This document shows, in pieces, positions 34,942-42,516 of a stretch of DNA of 49,166 bases. Origin of the DNA: Streptomyces humi (GTDB lineage Bacteria > Actinomycetota > Actinomycetes > Streptomycetales > Streptomycetaceae); the NCBI RefSeq assembly GCF_001005085.2, contig NZ_LBMU02000116.1, positions 1-49,166 on the forward strand, given 5' to 3'. Made by a program: the position numbers and the translations under genes. Positions within the stretch are counted from its first letter, which is position 1; every line of letters starts with the position of its first letter. The notes beneath the pieces are model-generated. The model had not been told where the DNA came from and did no database searches. It saw nothing but the letters and a program-made list of their open reading frames with translations.

Positions 34942-35030
34942 CTCAGCCCATTCCTCACTCTGACGGACGGCCGCCCGCCGACGCTGGCGGGCGCTGTCCA
35001 GCGTAGAACCTGCGACTGACACGGAACCTG

Positions 35031-35049
35031 TGAGGTAAGGCTCAGTTCG
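35031..35049. promoter_or_regulatory. Iron-box-like sequence upstream of class I fumarase
   Basis: TGAGGTAAGGCTCAGTTCG resembles the DmdR/IdeR box (TTAGGTTAGGCTCACCTAA) at 13 of 19 positions, with the central AAGGCTCA preserved. It lies 90 bases before the fumarase and 61 before the divergent gene. Symmetry is weak. Confidence 0.3.
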
Positions 35050-35077
35050 ACACGCCCGGGTCGCCCCGACCCCTAGT

Positions 35078-35091
35078 CGCGATCTATCGCG
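35078..35091. promoter_or_regulatory. Inverted repeat in the DUF1707 gene promoter
   Basis: CGCGAT-ct-ATCGCG sits between the expected -35 and -10 positions of the leaderless promoter (-10 TACCCT at 35098-35103), a typical repressor position. Confidence 0.45.
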
Positions 35092-35097
35092 TTTCGG

Positions 35098-35103
35098 TAC
35101 CCT
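35098..35103 (+). promoter_or_regulatory. -10 element of a leaderless promoter (DUF1707 gene)
   Basis: TACCCT, then six bases, then the GTG start at 35110. Confidence 0.6.
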
Positions 35104-35109
35104 GCTGCC

Positions 35110-35811
35110 GTGGACCTTCAGAAGCAGACCGTTCAGGGGTACGCCGGAGCGCCGGCCGCCGAGCTGCGCGCCTCGGACGCCGACCGTGACCGCATCGCCG
35201 ACATCCTGCGGGAGGCCCTCGCCGAGGGGCGCCTGACCGCCGACGAGCACGCCGAGCGCGTGGAGGGGGTGCTGAACGCCAAGACGGTGGGCGAGCTGGA
35301 GGTCTTCATACGGGATCTGCCGGCGGCCCACGCCCGCCCGGCCGCCCCCGCCTACACGCCGGTGCCGCCCCGGCCGACGCCCGGCGCGATCCCGGTGGAG
35401 GCGGACGCCAACGTGGTGGCCGTCTTCAGCAGCGCCCGCCGCCGCGGCCGCTGGCGGGCGGGCCGCCGGTTGCACGCGTACGCGGTGTTCGGCTCCGTCG
35501 AGATCGACCTCACCGAGGCGATCTTCGAGTACCAGCAGGTCGTCATCAAGGCGTTCTCGGTCTTCGGGGACGTCCAGATCAGGGTCCCGGAGAACGTGTC
35601 GCTGCGCGGCACCGGCGGCGGTGTGCTGGGCAACTTCGAGGCCGACACGCTGGATTCGGTCGACCCCGACGCGCCGGTCGTCTACGTCGACGGATGGGCC
35701 GTCCTCGGCAACGTGGAGGCGCGGCCGAAGCGCGGGAAGTTCATCGAGGACATCCTGGACCGGGTGCACGACAAGGTCGACCGGAAGCTGCGCAAACACC
35801 TGGACCGTTGA
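35110..35811 (+). CDS. DUF1707 and LiaF-like domain protein
   Basis: A 233-residue protein. The N-terminal DUF1707 domain (about 18-70) reads LRASDADRDRIADILREALAEGRLTADEHAERVEGVLNAKTVGEL; a Pro/Ala linker follows; the C-terminal half (about 98-215) is LiaF-like/cell-wall-active antibiotic response: VVAVFSSARRRGRW, YAVFGSVEIDLTEAIFE, IKAFSVFGDVQIRVPENVSLRGTGGGVLGNFEA. There is no membrane segment, so it probably acts in the cytoplasm, perhaps at envelope-stress signalling. GTG 35110 is likely leaderless. Confidence 0.88.
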   Translation: MDLQKQTVQGYAGAPAAELRASDADRDRIADILREALAEGRLTADEHAERVEGVLNAKTVGELEVFIRDLPAAHARPAAPAYTPVPPRPTPGAIPVEADANVVAVFSSARRRGRWRAGRRLHAYAVFGSVEIDLTEAIFEYQQVVIKAFSVFGDVQIRVPENVSLRGTGGGVLGNFEADTLDSVDPDAPVVYVDGWAVLGNVEARPKRGKFIEDILDRVHDKVDRKLRKHLDR

Positions 35812-35884
35812 CGGTCGCGAATCGGCACTGGTCCGGCGGCGCCCGGGGGCATGAACTGGCCGCCGCGCCACGGCTGTTGAGGAC

Positions 35885-35908
35885 GCTGTGCATAGGCCCG
35901 CGCACAGC
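35885..35908. promoter_or_regulatory. Inverted repeat upstream of the WhiB-like gene
   Basis: GCTGTGC and GCACAGC face each other across ten bases, 56 bases before the WhiB-like start. Candidate operator; no regulator can be named. Confidence 0.4.
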
Positions 35909-35963
35909 GGGTAGGCCTTGCTGCATCGTCTCTCGCTCGCGAAGCCGTCGTCAGGAGTAGACC

Positions 35964-36347
35964 GTGCTGCAACCGCCGCATTCGTCCCTGCAGGTAGCTG
36001 CCGTGCCGGCCCAGCGGGTGCCAGTGCGTGACAGGGACCAGGACGCGCCCTGGCACACCGAGGCGGTGTGCCGGCGCGACGAGGCAGGCCTGTTCTTCGC
36101 ACCGTCCAAGGAACCCACCGCCGCCCGGCTGTCCCGGGAGGAGGCGGCCAAGCGGGTCTGCGCGCGCTGTCCGGTCATGGTCGAGTGCCGTGAACACGCC
36201 CTGCTCCAGCCGGAGCCCTACGGGGTCTGGGGCGGCCTCACGGCGGCGGAACGCCGGGTGGTCCTGGCGCGGCGCAGGCGCCGCGACCTGGAACTGAAGA
36301 AGGCGGCCCGAGCGACCGCGGCGAACCGCATACCCCAGGCAGGCTGA
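35964..36347 (+). CDS. wblI: WhiB-like iron-sulfur transcription factor
   Basis: A 127-residue Wbl protein. The four cluster Cys are 36 (EAVCRRDEAGLFF), 66 and 69 (VCARCPVMVEC) and 75, giving the C-x29-C-x2-C-x5-C pattern. GVWGGLTAAERR is the turn before the basic C-terminus (LARRRRRDLELKKAARA). Wbl proteins use a [4Fe-4S] cluster and bind the primary sigma factor region 4. AGGAG precedes GTG 35964. The symbol rests on the neighbourhood (between the class I fumarase and glpX), which I recall as the wblI locus in S. coelicolor, and should be confirmed. Confidence 0.85.
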   Translation: MLQPPHSSLQVAAVPAQRVPVRDRDQDAPWHTEAVCRRDEAGLFFAPSKEPTAARLSREEAAKRVCARCPVMVECREHALLQPEPYGVWGGLTAAERRVVLARRRRRDLELKKAARATAANRIPQAG

Positions 36348-36351
36348 CGAA

Positions 36352-36381
36352 AAGGCGCCCTCTCCGCACAGAGGGCGCCTT
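36352..36381. terminator. Terminator hairpin after the WhiB-like gene
   Basis: AAGGCGCCCTCT and AGAGGGCGCCTT pair perfectly around CCGCAC, five bases after the stop. The convergent glpX may also use it. Confidence 0.75.
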
Positions 36382-36401
36382 CTGACGTGCCCGGCTTTTT
36401 C

Positions 36402-36480
36402 GATGCCCCGTAAGGGGCGAGGGGAACCGCGCGACCAGCCACCACGCACCCGTGGTCGCCGACGCGCCCGCACCCCCCTC
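36402..36480. repeat. Dispersed Streptomyces intergenic repeat-like element
   Basis: The segment has the form ATGCCCCGTAAGGGGCGAGG then GGAACCGCGCGACCAGCCACC, followed by a GC-rich tail. It contains two hairpins (GCCCC-gtaa-GGGGC at 36405-36418; GCGACCA/TGGTCGC at 36431-36459). I recall very similar GGGGCGCGGGGAAC.GCGCGAC blocks between many genes in Streptomyces genomes; copy number cannot be checked here. Confidence 0.55.
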
Positions 36481-36490
36481 CCCTTGGGCG

Positions 36491-37528
36491 CTACTTCGCC
36501 TTGTCGAAATCGATCGTGCTGTACGCCCGCAGCTTGCGCAGCCGGTGCTCGGAGTCGATCCGCCGTACCGTCCCCGACTTCGACCGCATCACGATCGACT
36601 CGGTCAGCGCGGTCTCCGACCGGTACCGCACACCCCGCAGCAGCTCGCCGTCGGTGATGCCGGTCGCGACGAAGAACACGTTCTCGCCGGTCACCAGGTC
36701 CTCGGTGGTCAGCACCCGGTCCAGGTCGTGCCCGGCGTCGATCGCCCGCTGCCGCTCCTCGTCGTCCTTGGGCCACAGCTTGCCCTGGATCGTCCCGCCC
36801 AGGCACTTCACCGCGCACGCCGAGATGATGCCCTCCGGCGTACCGCCGATGCCGAGCAGCATGTCGACGCCCGTGCCCTCGCGCAGCGCGTAGATCGACC
36901 CGGCGACGTCACCGTCGGAGATCAGCTTGATGCGCGCGCCGGCCTCCCGGATCTCCTTGATGATCCCTTCGTGCCGCGGCCGGTCCAGGATGACGACGGT
37001 GACACCCTCCGGAGAGGACCGTTTCGCCTTGGCGACCCGGCGGATGTTGACGGAGATGGGCGCGTTGATGTCGACGAAGTCCGCCGCGTCCGGGCCGGTG
37101 ACCAGTTTGTCCATGTAGAACACGGCGGACGGGTCGAACATGGCCCCGCGCTCGGCGGCGGCCAGCACGGAGATCGCGTTGGGCATGCCCTTCGCGGTCA
37201 GCGTCGTCCCGTCGATCGGGTCGACGGCGATGTCGACCTCGGGCCCGGTGCCGTCGCCGACACGCTCTCCGTTGAAGAGCATCGGGGCCTCGTCCTTCTC
37301 GCCCTCGCCGATGACGACCACGCCGTTCATCGACACGGTGGAGACGAGGGTCCGCATCGCGCGCACGGCGGCGCCGTCGGCGCCGTTCTTGTCGCCGCGG
37401 CCCACCCAGCGTCCCGCGGCCATCGCGGCGGCCTCGGTCACCCGGACGAGCTCCAGGGCGAGGTTGCGGTCGGGGGCTTCGGAGGGGACATCGAGCTCGG
37501 ACGGCAGGTGATGATGATTCTCGGTCAT
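36491..37528 (-). CDS. glpX: Class II fructose-1,6-bisphosphatase
   Basis: A 345-residue gluconeogenic enzyme that hydrolyses fructose 1,6-bisphosphate, metal-dependent and usually lithium-sensitive. Motifs are GRWVGRGDKNGADGAAVRAMR, VVVIGEGEKDEAPMLFNGE (metal-binding Glu/Asp), VDIAVDPIDGTTLTAKG, KLISDGDVAGSIYA and MLLGIGGTPEGIISACAVKCLGG. ATG 37528 has AAAGGTG eight bases upstream; an in-frame extension to the divergent gene is not coding-like. It is the main FBPase type in actinobacteria and stands alone. Confidence 0.95.
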   Translation of the reverse strand: MTENHHHLPSELDVPSEAPDRNLALELVRVTEAAAMAAGRWVGRGDKNGADGAAVRAMRTLVSTVSMNGVVVIGEGEKDEAPMLFNGERVGDGTGPEVDIAVDPIDGTTLTAKGMPNAISVLAAAERGAMFDPSAVFYMDKLVTGPDAADFVDINAPISVNIRRVAKAKRSSPEGVTVVILDRPRHEGIIKEIREAGARIKLISDGDVAGSIYALREGTGVDMLLGIGGTPEGIISACAVKCLGGTIQGKLWPKDDEERQRAIDAGHDLDRVLTTEDLVTGENVFFVATGITDGELLRGVRYRSETALTESIVMRSKSGTVRRIDSEHRLRKLRAYSTIDFDKAK

Positions 37529-37654
37529 CGGAGCGCACCTTTCTGATACGACGACGGCCGGATGAGGGTTCTCCGTCGACTCTATCGTCAGGCTGACAAA
37601 ATGAGCAGGGGACCCCACGGATGAGCGCACGGGGCACCTGCGACGATAGGGGGC

Positions 37655-38179
37655 GTGGCAGGCACGAACGGCAAGCAGAAGACGGTCCGGGACATGATTC
37701 TCTCCCTGGCCCTGATCGGTCTCGCGGCGGGCTTCATCTACCTTCTGGTCCCGCACGACGATCACGCTCCCGACCTCCCGAGGGTGGACTACCGGGTCGA
37801 GCTGCTGACGGCACGGCGCGCCGCGGCCTACCCGGTCGCCGCGCCCGAGGGCCTGCCGGGCGACTGGAAGGCCACGTCGGTCCGTTTCCAGGGTGAGAAC
37901 GGCGACCGCTGGCACCTCGGGTACCAGACCCCCGACGGTCAGTACGTGCAGATCGAACAGTCCACTCAGAAGCCCTCGGACTTCATCACCGACGCGAGCC
38001 AGGGCGCCACGGCCACGAAGACGGCCCAGAAGATCGGCGACCGCACCTGGACCCACTACACGGGCGGCCGGTACGACGCGCTGGTCCTGGACGGCACCCG
38101 CGGTTCGACCACGGTGGTGGCCGGCACGGCGTCCTTCGCCCGGCTGACCGAGATGGCCGCGGCACTGCGGATGTCCTGA
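37655..38179 (+). CDS. DUF4245 membrane-anchored protein
   Basis: A 174-residue protein with one N-terminal membrane helix (MILSLALIGLAAGFIYLLV) and an extracytoplasmic domain: VDYRVELLTARRAAAYPVAAPEGLPGDWKATSVRF, HLGYQTPDGQYVQIEQS, TWTHYTGGRYDALVLDGTRGSTTVVAGTASFARLTEMAAAL. This is the actinobacterial DUF4245 pattern; function is unknown. It is divergent from glpX, a conserved arrangement in many actinomycetes as I recall. GTG 37655 has no ribosome binding site and may be leaderless. Confidence 0.87.
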   Translation: MAGTNGKQKTVRDMILSLALIGLAAGFIYLLVPHDDHAPDLPRVDYRVELLTARRAAAYPVAAPEGLPGDWKATSVRFQGENGDRWHLGYQTPDGQYVQIEQSTQKPSDFITDASQGATATKTAQKIGDRTWTHYTGGRYDALVLDGTRGSTTVVAGTASFARLTEMAAALRMS

Positions 38180-38193
38180 GGCGTGCGGACGCG

Positions 38194-38225
38194 AGAGGCC
38201 CCCGGTGCCGTCGCCGGGGGCCTCT
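38194..38225. terminator. Bidirectional terminator hairpin
   Basis: AGAGGCCCCCGG and CCGGGGGCCTCT pair perfectly around eight bases between the DUF4245 gene and the convergent nitroreductase gene. A short TT follows on the + strand. Confidence 0.7.
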
Positions 38226-38244
38226 TCCGCTGTCGCGGGGCTGC

Positions 38245-38835
38245 TCAGACGGTCGTGACGACGTCGTCGTACGCCAGGCGCGGGCCGCGCGGGAACCAGG
38301 CGTCCGGGCCCGGCTTGCCGATGTTGACGACCATCAGCGGGGTGTGGTCGTCGTCCAGGAACTCCTTCTGGACGCCCGCGAGGTCCACGCCGGTCATCGG
38401 GCCGGCGGCGAGACCGGCGGCGCGGACGCCGATGATGAAGTAGGCGGCCTGGAGGGCGGCGTTCAGGGCGGCGCTGCCCTCGCGCACCTCGCGGGTGCCG
38501 AAGACGGCGTCCTTGGCCTGCGGGAAGTGCGGGAAGAGCTGCGGCAGCTCCTCGTGGAACTCGTTGTCCGCGGCGAGGATCGCGACCAGCGGGGCGGTGG
38601 CGGTCTTCTTCTGGTTGCCCTCGGCCATGTGCCGCACCAGGCGCTCGCGGGCCTCGGGCGAGCGGACCAGCACCACGCGCAGCGGCGACTGGTTCATGGA
38701 GGTCGGGCCGAACTTGACGAGATCGTAGATCGCCTGGATCTGCTCGTCGGTCACCGGCTCGTCGGTGAAGGTGTTGGCGGTGCGGGCCTCGCGGAAGAGC
38801 AGGTCCTGGGCGGCGGGGTCGAGAACGAGAGACAT
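38245..38835 (-). CDS. Nitroreductase family protein, malonic semialdehyde reductase-like
   Basis: A 196-residue FMN-dependent nitroreductase-fold protein closest to the RutE/HadB group: ARTANTFTDEPVTDEQIQAIYDLVKFGPTSMNQSPLRVVLVRSPEARERLV (FMN contacts near the N-terminus and TSMN), LFPHFPQAKDAVFG, AALQAAYFIIGVRAAGLAAGPMTGVD, and a C-terminal VVNIGKPGPDAWFPRGPRL. The physiological substrate may be malonic semialdehyde or another aldehyde or nitro compound. Its promoter contains two symmetric operators, so the gene is probably inducible. There is no pyrimidine-degradation rut cluster nearby. Confidence 0.88.
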   Translation of the reverse strand: MSLVLDPAAQDLLFREARTANTFTDEPVTDEQIQAIYDLVKFGPTSMNQSPLRVVLVRSPEARERLVRHMAEGNQKKTATAPLVAILAADNEFHEELPQLFPHFPQAKDAVFGTREVREGSAALNAALQAAYFIIGVRAAGLAAGPMTGVDLAGVQKEFLDDDHTPLMVVNIGKPGPDAWFPRGPRLAYDDVVTTV

Positions 38836-38867
38836 GGTTGATCTTTCTGGAGGTCGCGTCCGGTCGA

Positions 38868-38887
38868 ATCCGGACCGCGGTCCGGAT
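38868..38887. promoter_or_regulatory. Perfect 20-bp palindrome in the nitroreductase leader
   Basis: ATCCGGACCGCGGTCCGGAT is fully symmetric. It starts 15 bases downstream of the -10 hexamer of the nitroreductase promoter and ends 33 bases before the start codon. Confidence 0.65.
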
Positions 38888-38901
38888 AGGCTGACGGCAC
38901 G

Positions 38902-38930
38902 ACCATAGCGAAGGAAGGTTCAACCTTCAA
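38902..38930 (-). promoter_or_regulatory. Nitroreductase promoter
   Basis: On the minus strand TTGAAG (38930-38925), a 17-base spacer, then TATGGT (38907-38902): near-consensus housekeeping -35 and -10 elements for the gene starting at 38835. Confidence 0.65.
38914..38928. promoter_or_regulatory. Operator overlapping the nitroreductase promoter
   Basis: GAAGGTT-c-AACCTTC, perfect 7-bp arms, overlaps the -35 and the spacer. This position suits a repressor of MarR, HxlR or MerR type; none is encoded next to it. Confidence 0.65.
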
Positions 38931-38963
38931 CAAAGGCCGGATCATGGTGAGCCGCCTCACAGG

Positions 38964-39063
38964 GACCGCCCGGTTCGCAGGACCGCTCGGTTCGCAAGAT
39001 CACCCGGTTCGCAGGATCACCCGGTTCGCCGGATCACCCGGGTCACGGGATCGCCCGGGTCAT
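38964..39063. repeat. Six imperfect 17-bp tandem repeats at the end of xseB
   Basis: Consecutive units follow the pattern GATCACCCGGTTCGCAG (starts 38964, 38981, 38998, 39015, 39032, 39049). The last unit overlaps the xseB stop codon. The array lies between xseB and the nitroreductase promoter. Confidence 0.85.
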
Positions 39064-39293
39064 TCCCCCTCTTCGTCCTCCTCCCCGGCCTCCTCCTCGG
39101 CCAGGGCCGCGTCCAGCCGGGCCCGCGCACCCTCCAGCCACCGCCGGCACACCTTGGCCAGCTCCTCGCCCCGCTCCCAGAGCGCGAGGGACTCCTCCAG
39201 GCTCGTCCCACCCGCCTCCAGCCGCCGGACGACGTTGATCAGCTCGTCCCGCGCCTGCTCGTAGGAGAGCGCCTCTTCGGTCCTGCCGCTCAT
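39060..39293 (-). CDS. xseB: Exodeoxyribonuclease VII small subunit
   Basis: A 77-residue helical subunit: LSYEQARDELINVVRRLEAGGTSLEESLALWERGEELAKVCRRWLEGARARLDAALAEEE. It binds XseA to form the single-strand-specific exonuclease VII. The acidic tail (EEEAGEEDEEGE) is longer than the core family. ATG has GAAAGG seven bases upstream. It lies 36 bases after xseA in the same direction, so the two are co-transcribed. Confidence 0.94.
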   Translation of the reverse strand: MSGRTEEALSYEQARDELINVVRRLEAGGTSLEESLALWERGEELAKVCRRWLEGARARLDAALAEEEAGEEDEEGE

Positions 39294-39329
39294 GCACGTG
39301 CCTTTCTCATCCGCCCGTACGACATGGCG

Positions 39330-40538
39330 CTAGCCCTCCGCCCGCACCGTGAACTCGCCCTCGGCCACCCGCGCCCGCAGCACCTCGCCCGGCACGACGT
39401 CACCGGGGTCCCGCACCACGTGACCGCCGTCCTTCTGCAACACCGCGTAGCCGCGCTTCAGCGTGGCGGCGGGGGAGAGGGCCACCACGCGCGCGTGCGT
39501 GTGCGTCAGCTCCGAGTCGGCGCGGTCGAGCAGGTGCCCGAGGGTGCGCCGGGAACGGTCGACCAGCGAGGCGATGTGATCGGCCCGCTCGTCCACCATC
39601 CGGTGCGGATCCTCCATGACCGGCCGCGCCAGCGCGTGCGCCAGCCCCCGCTCCTCCCGCCCCACGACCGCGTCGGCACACCGCCGGGCCCGGTCCCGCA
39701 GCATCCGCACCCGCTCCAGCTCCTCGCCCACGTCCGGTACGACCTTCTTGGCCGCGTCGGTGGGCGTGGAGGCGCGCAGGTCGGCCACGTAGTCGAGCAG
39801 CGGGGTGTCGGGCTCGTGACCGATGGCGGACACGACGGGCGTCCGGCACCCGGCGACCGCCCGCACCAGCTGCTCGTCGGAGAACGGCAGCAGATCCTCC
39901 ACGCTGCCGCCCCCGCGCGCGACGATGATCACGTCCACCTCCTCGATCGCGTCGAGCTCCTTCACGGCCTGCACGACCTGCGGTACGGCGTGCACGCCCT
40001 GCACCGGCACGTTGCGCACCTCGAACCGCACCGCCGGCCACCGGTGCCTGGCGTTCTCCAGCACGTCCCGCTCGGCGGCCGAGGCCCGCCCGCACACCAG
40101 CCCGATCAGCTGCGGCAGGAACGGCAGCGGCTTCTTCCGCCCGGCCTCGAACAGCCCCTCCGCGGCCAGCGCCTTCTTGAGCGCCTCCAGTCGCGCCAGC
40201 AGCTCCCCGACCCCGACCGGCCGTATCTCGACCGCCCGCAACGACAGCTGCCCGCGCGGCGCGTACCACTCCGGCTTCGCGTGCACGACGACCCGGGCGC
40301 CCTCCCCGACGACGTCGGCGACGGCGTCGAACACCTGCCGGAAGCAGGTGACGGCGATCGAGATGTCGTACGACGGGTCCCGCAGCGTCAGGAACACGAC
40401 CCCGGCGCCGGGTCGCCGCGAGAGCTGGGTGATCTGTCCCTCGACCCACACCGCGCCGAGCCGGTCGATCCACCCGCCGATGAGCCGGGAGATCTCACCG
40501 ACGGGCACAGGGGTCTCGGCGGACGTGTTCAGAGCCAT
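39330..40538 (-). CDS. xseA: Exodeoxyribonuclease VII large subunit
   Basis: A 402-residue catalytic subunit. The N-terminal OB fold includes VWVEGQITQLSRRPGAGVVFLTLRDP; the nuclease core has RNVPVQG, DVIIVARGGGSVEDLLPFSDEQLVRAV and SAIGHEPDTPLLDYVADLRASTPTDAA; long helices follow to about 340, and PAATLKRGYAVLQKDGGHVV with a beta tail closes it. ATG 40538 is supported by a leaderless promoter (TACGCT, six bases, ATG). It is divergent from ispH. Confidence 0.95.
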   Translation of the reverse strand: MALNTSAETPVPVGEISRLIGGWIDRLGAVWVEGQITQLSRRPGAGVVFLTLRDPSYDISIAVTCFRQVFDAVADVVGEGARVVVHAKPEWYAPRGQLSLRAVEIRPVGVGELLARLEALKKALAAEGLFEAGRKKPLPFLPQLIGLVCGRASAAERDVLENARHRWPAVRFEVRNVPVQGVHAVPQVVQAVKELDAIEEVDVIIVARGGGSVEDLLPFSDEQLVRAVAGCRTPVVSAIGHEPDTPLLDYVADLRASTPTDAAKKVVPDVGEELERVRMLRDRARRCADAVVGREERGLAHALARPVMEDPHRMVDERADHIASLVDRSRRTLGHLLDRADSELTHTHARVVALSPAATLKRGYAVLQKDGGHVVRDPGDVVPGEVLRARVAEGEFTVRAEG

Positions 40539-40544
40539 GCGGCG

Positions 40545-40550
40545 AGCGTA
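40545..40550 (-). promoter_or_regulatory. -10 element of a leaderless promoter (xseA)
   Basis: TACGCT on the minus strand with six bases to the ATG at 40538. Confidence 0.6.
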
Positions 40551-40661
40551 GTGGCCGCCACCGACAACCCGGGCGGCCGCGTCCCCGGCACGCCCGCGCG
40601 CGGTGGCCGGTCTCCCCGGGATCGTCACCGGAGGCGATCTCCGACGCCCCGGACGCGGCCT

Positions 40662-40667
40662 TACGAT
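40662..40667 (+). promoter_or_regulatory. -10 element of a leaderless promoter (ispH)
   Basis: TACGAT with seven bases to ATG 40675. Its position favours 40675 over ATG 40666, which would overlap the hexamer. Confidence 0.55.
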
Positions 40668-40674
40668 GGGTGCC

Positions 40675-41679
40675 ATGACTGCTTCGCCTGGCCGCCGTGT
40701 CCTGCTCGCCGCCCCCCGTGGCTACTGCGCGGGTGTGGACCGCGCCGTGATCGCCGTCGAGAAAGCCCTGGAGCAGTACGGGGCCCCGGTCTACGTCCGG
40801 CACGAGATCGTCCACAACAAGTACGTCGTGCAGACCCTGGAGAAGAAGGGCGCGATCTTCGTCGAGCGGACCGAGGAGGTCCCGCCGGGGAACATCGTCA
40901 TGTTCTCCGCGCACGGCGTCGCGCCCGTCGTCCACGAGGAGGCCGAGCGCGGCCGCCTCGCCACCATCGACGCCACCTGCCCGCTGGTCACCAAGGTCCA
41001 CAAGGAAGCCGTCCGGTTCGCCAACGAGGACTACGACATCCTCCTGATCGGGCACGAGGGCCACGAGGAGGTCATCGGCACCTCCGGCGAGGCTCCCGAC
41101 CACATCCAGCTGGTCGACGGCCCGGCGGACGTCGCCAAGGTCGAGGTCCGCGACGAGTCCAAGGTCGTCTGGCTCTCCCAGACCACCCTCTCCGTCGACG
41201 AGACCATGGAGACGGTCGACGCCCTCAAGGAGAAGTTCCCGCAGCTCATCTCCCCGCCCAGCGACGACATCTGCTACGCCACGCAGAACCGTCAGCTCGC
41301 CGTGAAGCAGATGGGCGCCGAGGCCGAGCTCGTCATCGTGGTCGGCTCCCGCAACTCCTCGAACTCCAAGCGGCTGGTCGAGGTCGCCAAGCTGGCCGGC
41401 TCCCGCGCCGCCTACCTGGTCGACTTCGCCGGCGAGATCGAGGAGGCCTGGCTGGAGGGCGTCACCACGGTCGGCGTCACCTCCGGCGCCTCCGTGCCCG
41501 AGGTGCTGGTCGAGCAGGTCCTGGAATGGCTCGCCGAGCGCGGCTACGGCGACGTCGAGATCGTCAAGGCGGCCGAGGAGTCCATCACCTTCTCGCTGCC
41601 CAAGGAACTCCGCCGTGACCTGCGCGAAGAGGCGGCCGCCCTGGTCGCCGAGCGCGGCGGCTCCGGCACCGGGGCCTGA
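40675..41679 (+). CDS. ispH: 4-hydroxy-3-methylbut-2-enyl diphosphate reductase
   Basis: A 334-residue last enzyme of the MEP isoprenoid pathway (also LytB), a [4Fe-4S] protein reducing HMBPP to IPP and DMAPP. Cluster Cys are 18 (PRGYCAGVDRAV), 102 (DATCPLVTKVH) and 199 (DDICYATQNRQ). Substrate-binding segments FSAHGVAP, LIGHEGHEEVIGTSGE and VVGSRNSSNSKRLVEVA are intact. ATG 40675 is chosen from the -10 spacing. It supplies precursors used by the cis-prenyltransferase elsewhere in the window. Confidence 0.96.
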   Translation: MTASPGRRVLLAAPRGYCAGVDRAVIAVEKALEQYGAPVYVRHEIVHNKYVVQTLEKKGAIFVERTEEVPPGNIVMFSAHGVAPVVHEEAERGRLATIDATCPLVTKVHKEAVRFANEDYDILLIGHEGHEEVIGTSGEAPDHIQLVDGPADVAKVEVRDESKVVWLSQTTLSVDETMETVDALKEKFPQLISPPSDDICYATQNRQLAVKQMGAEAELVIVVGSRNSSNSKRLVEVAKLAGSRAAYLVDFAGEIEEAWLEGVTTVGVTSGASVPEVLVEQVLEWLAERGYGDVEIVKAAEESITFSLPKELRRDLREEAAALVAERGGSGTGA

Positions 41680-41742
41680 GCGGGATCGTACGACGGTGTG
41701 ACCGCGGGCCGGTCCGGCGTCGTGACTGTCAGTCGTACCACG

Positions 41743-41748
41743 TAACGT
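41743..41748 (+). promoter_or_regulatory. -10 element of a leaderless promoter (ppgK)
   Basis: TAACGT with six bases to the ATG at 41755. Confidence 0.6.
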
Positions 41749-41754
41749 GGAGCC

Positions 41755-42504
41755 ATGCAGATCTTCGGTGTGGACATCGGCGGTTCAGGGATCAAGGGCG
41801 CTCCCGTGGACCTGGCAAAGGGCGACCTGGCCCAGGAGCGCTGCAAGGTGCTCACCCCGCATCCGGCGACGCCCGACGGCGTCGCCGACGGGGTCAAGCA
41901 GGTCGTCGACCACTTCGGGTGGACCGGCCCGGTCGGGCTCACCTTCCCGGGCGTGATCTCGGACGGCACCCACATCCGCACCGCGGCCAACGTCGACAAG
42001 AGCTGGATCGACACCGACGCGCGCACGCTCTTCAGCGAGCGGCTGGGCGGCCTCCCGGTGACCGTGGTCAACGACGCGGACGCGGCGGGTGTGGCCGAGA
42101 TGGAGTTCGGCGCCGGCCGGGGCCGCAAGGGCGTCGTACTCCTGCTGACGTTCGGCACCGGCATCGGCAGCGCCCTGTTCGTCGACGGCGAGCTGGTCCC
42201 GAACACCGAGCTGGGCCACCTGGAGCTGGACGGCCACGACGCCGAGAAGAAGGCCTCCAGCAAGGCCAAGGAGGACCACGACCTCAGCTGGGAGCAGTGG
42301 GCGCACCGGGTCACCAAGTACCTCGCGCACGTGGAGATGCTGTTCACGCCGGAGCTGTTCATCATCGGCGGCGGCGTCAGCCGCAAGTCCGACAAGTTCC
42401 TGCCCCTGATCAAGGGCGTCAAGGCCGAGATCGTGCCGGCCCAGCTTCAGAACAACGCGGGGATCGTGGGCGCGGCGATGCGGGCGGCCAAGCACGCGAG
42501 GTAG
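41755..42504 (+). CDS. ppgK: Polyphosphate glucokinase
   Basis: A 249-residue ROK-family kinase that phosphorylates glucose with polyphosphate or ATP. Phosphate-binding IFGVDIGGSGIKGAPVDL, VGLTFPGVI, VVNDADAAGVAEMEFGAGRG (catalytic Asp in NDAD), LLLTFGTGIGSALFVDG and NTELGHLEL (sugar contact) match PpgK, as does the short length without the ROK CxCGxxGC zinc motif. The helical SWEQWAHRVTKYLAHVEMLFTPELFIIGGGVS segment follows. It is probably transcribed from its own leaderless promoter. Confidence 0.94.
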   Translation: MQIFGVDIGGSGIKGAPVDLAKGDLAQERCKVLTPHPATPDGVADGVKQVVDHFGWTGPVGLTFPGVISDGTHIRTAANVDKSWIDTDARTLFSERLGGLPVTVVNDADAAGVAEMEFGAGRGRKGVVLLLTFGTGIGSALFVDGELVPNTELGHLELDGHDAEKKASSKAKEDHDLSWEQWAHRVTKYLAHVEMLFTPELFIIGGGVSRKSDKFLPLIKGVKAEIVPAQLQNNAGIVGAAMRAAKHAR

Positions 42505-42516
42505 CCGGCCGCGCGG

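Noticed and set aside
38858..38887. tRNA T-arm-like GGTCGAATCC
   Set aside because: No acceptor, D or anticodon stem around it; the bases belong to a 20-bp palindrome.
36491..38923. 810-codon extension of glpX
   Set aside because: GlpX homology starts near 37528; the upstream part runs through the divergent DUF4245 gene.
39324..41618. 764-codon plus-strand open frame over xseA and ispH
   Set aside because: Shadow of two well-defined genes in other frames; no motif.
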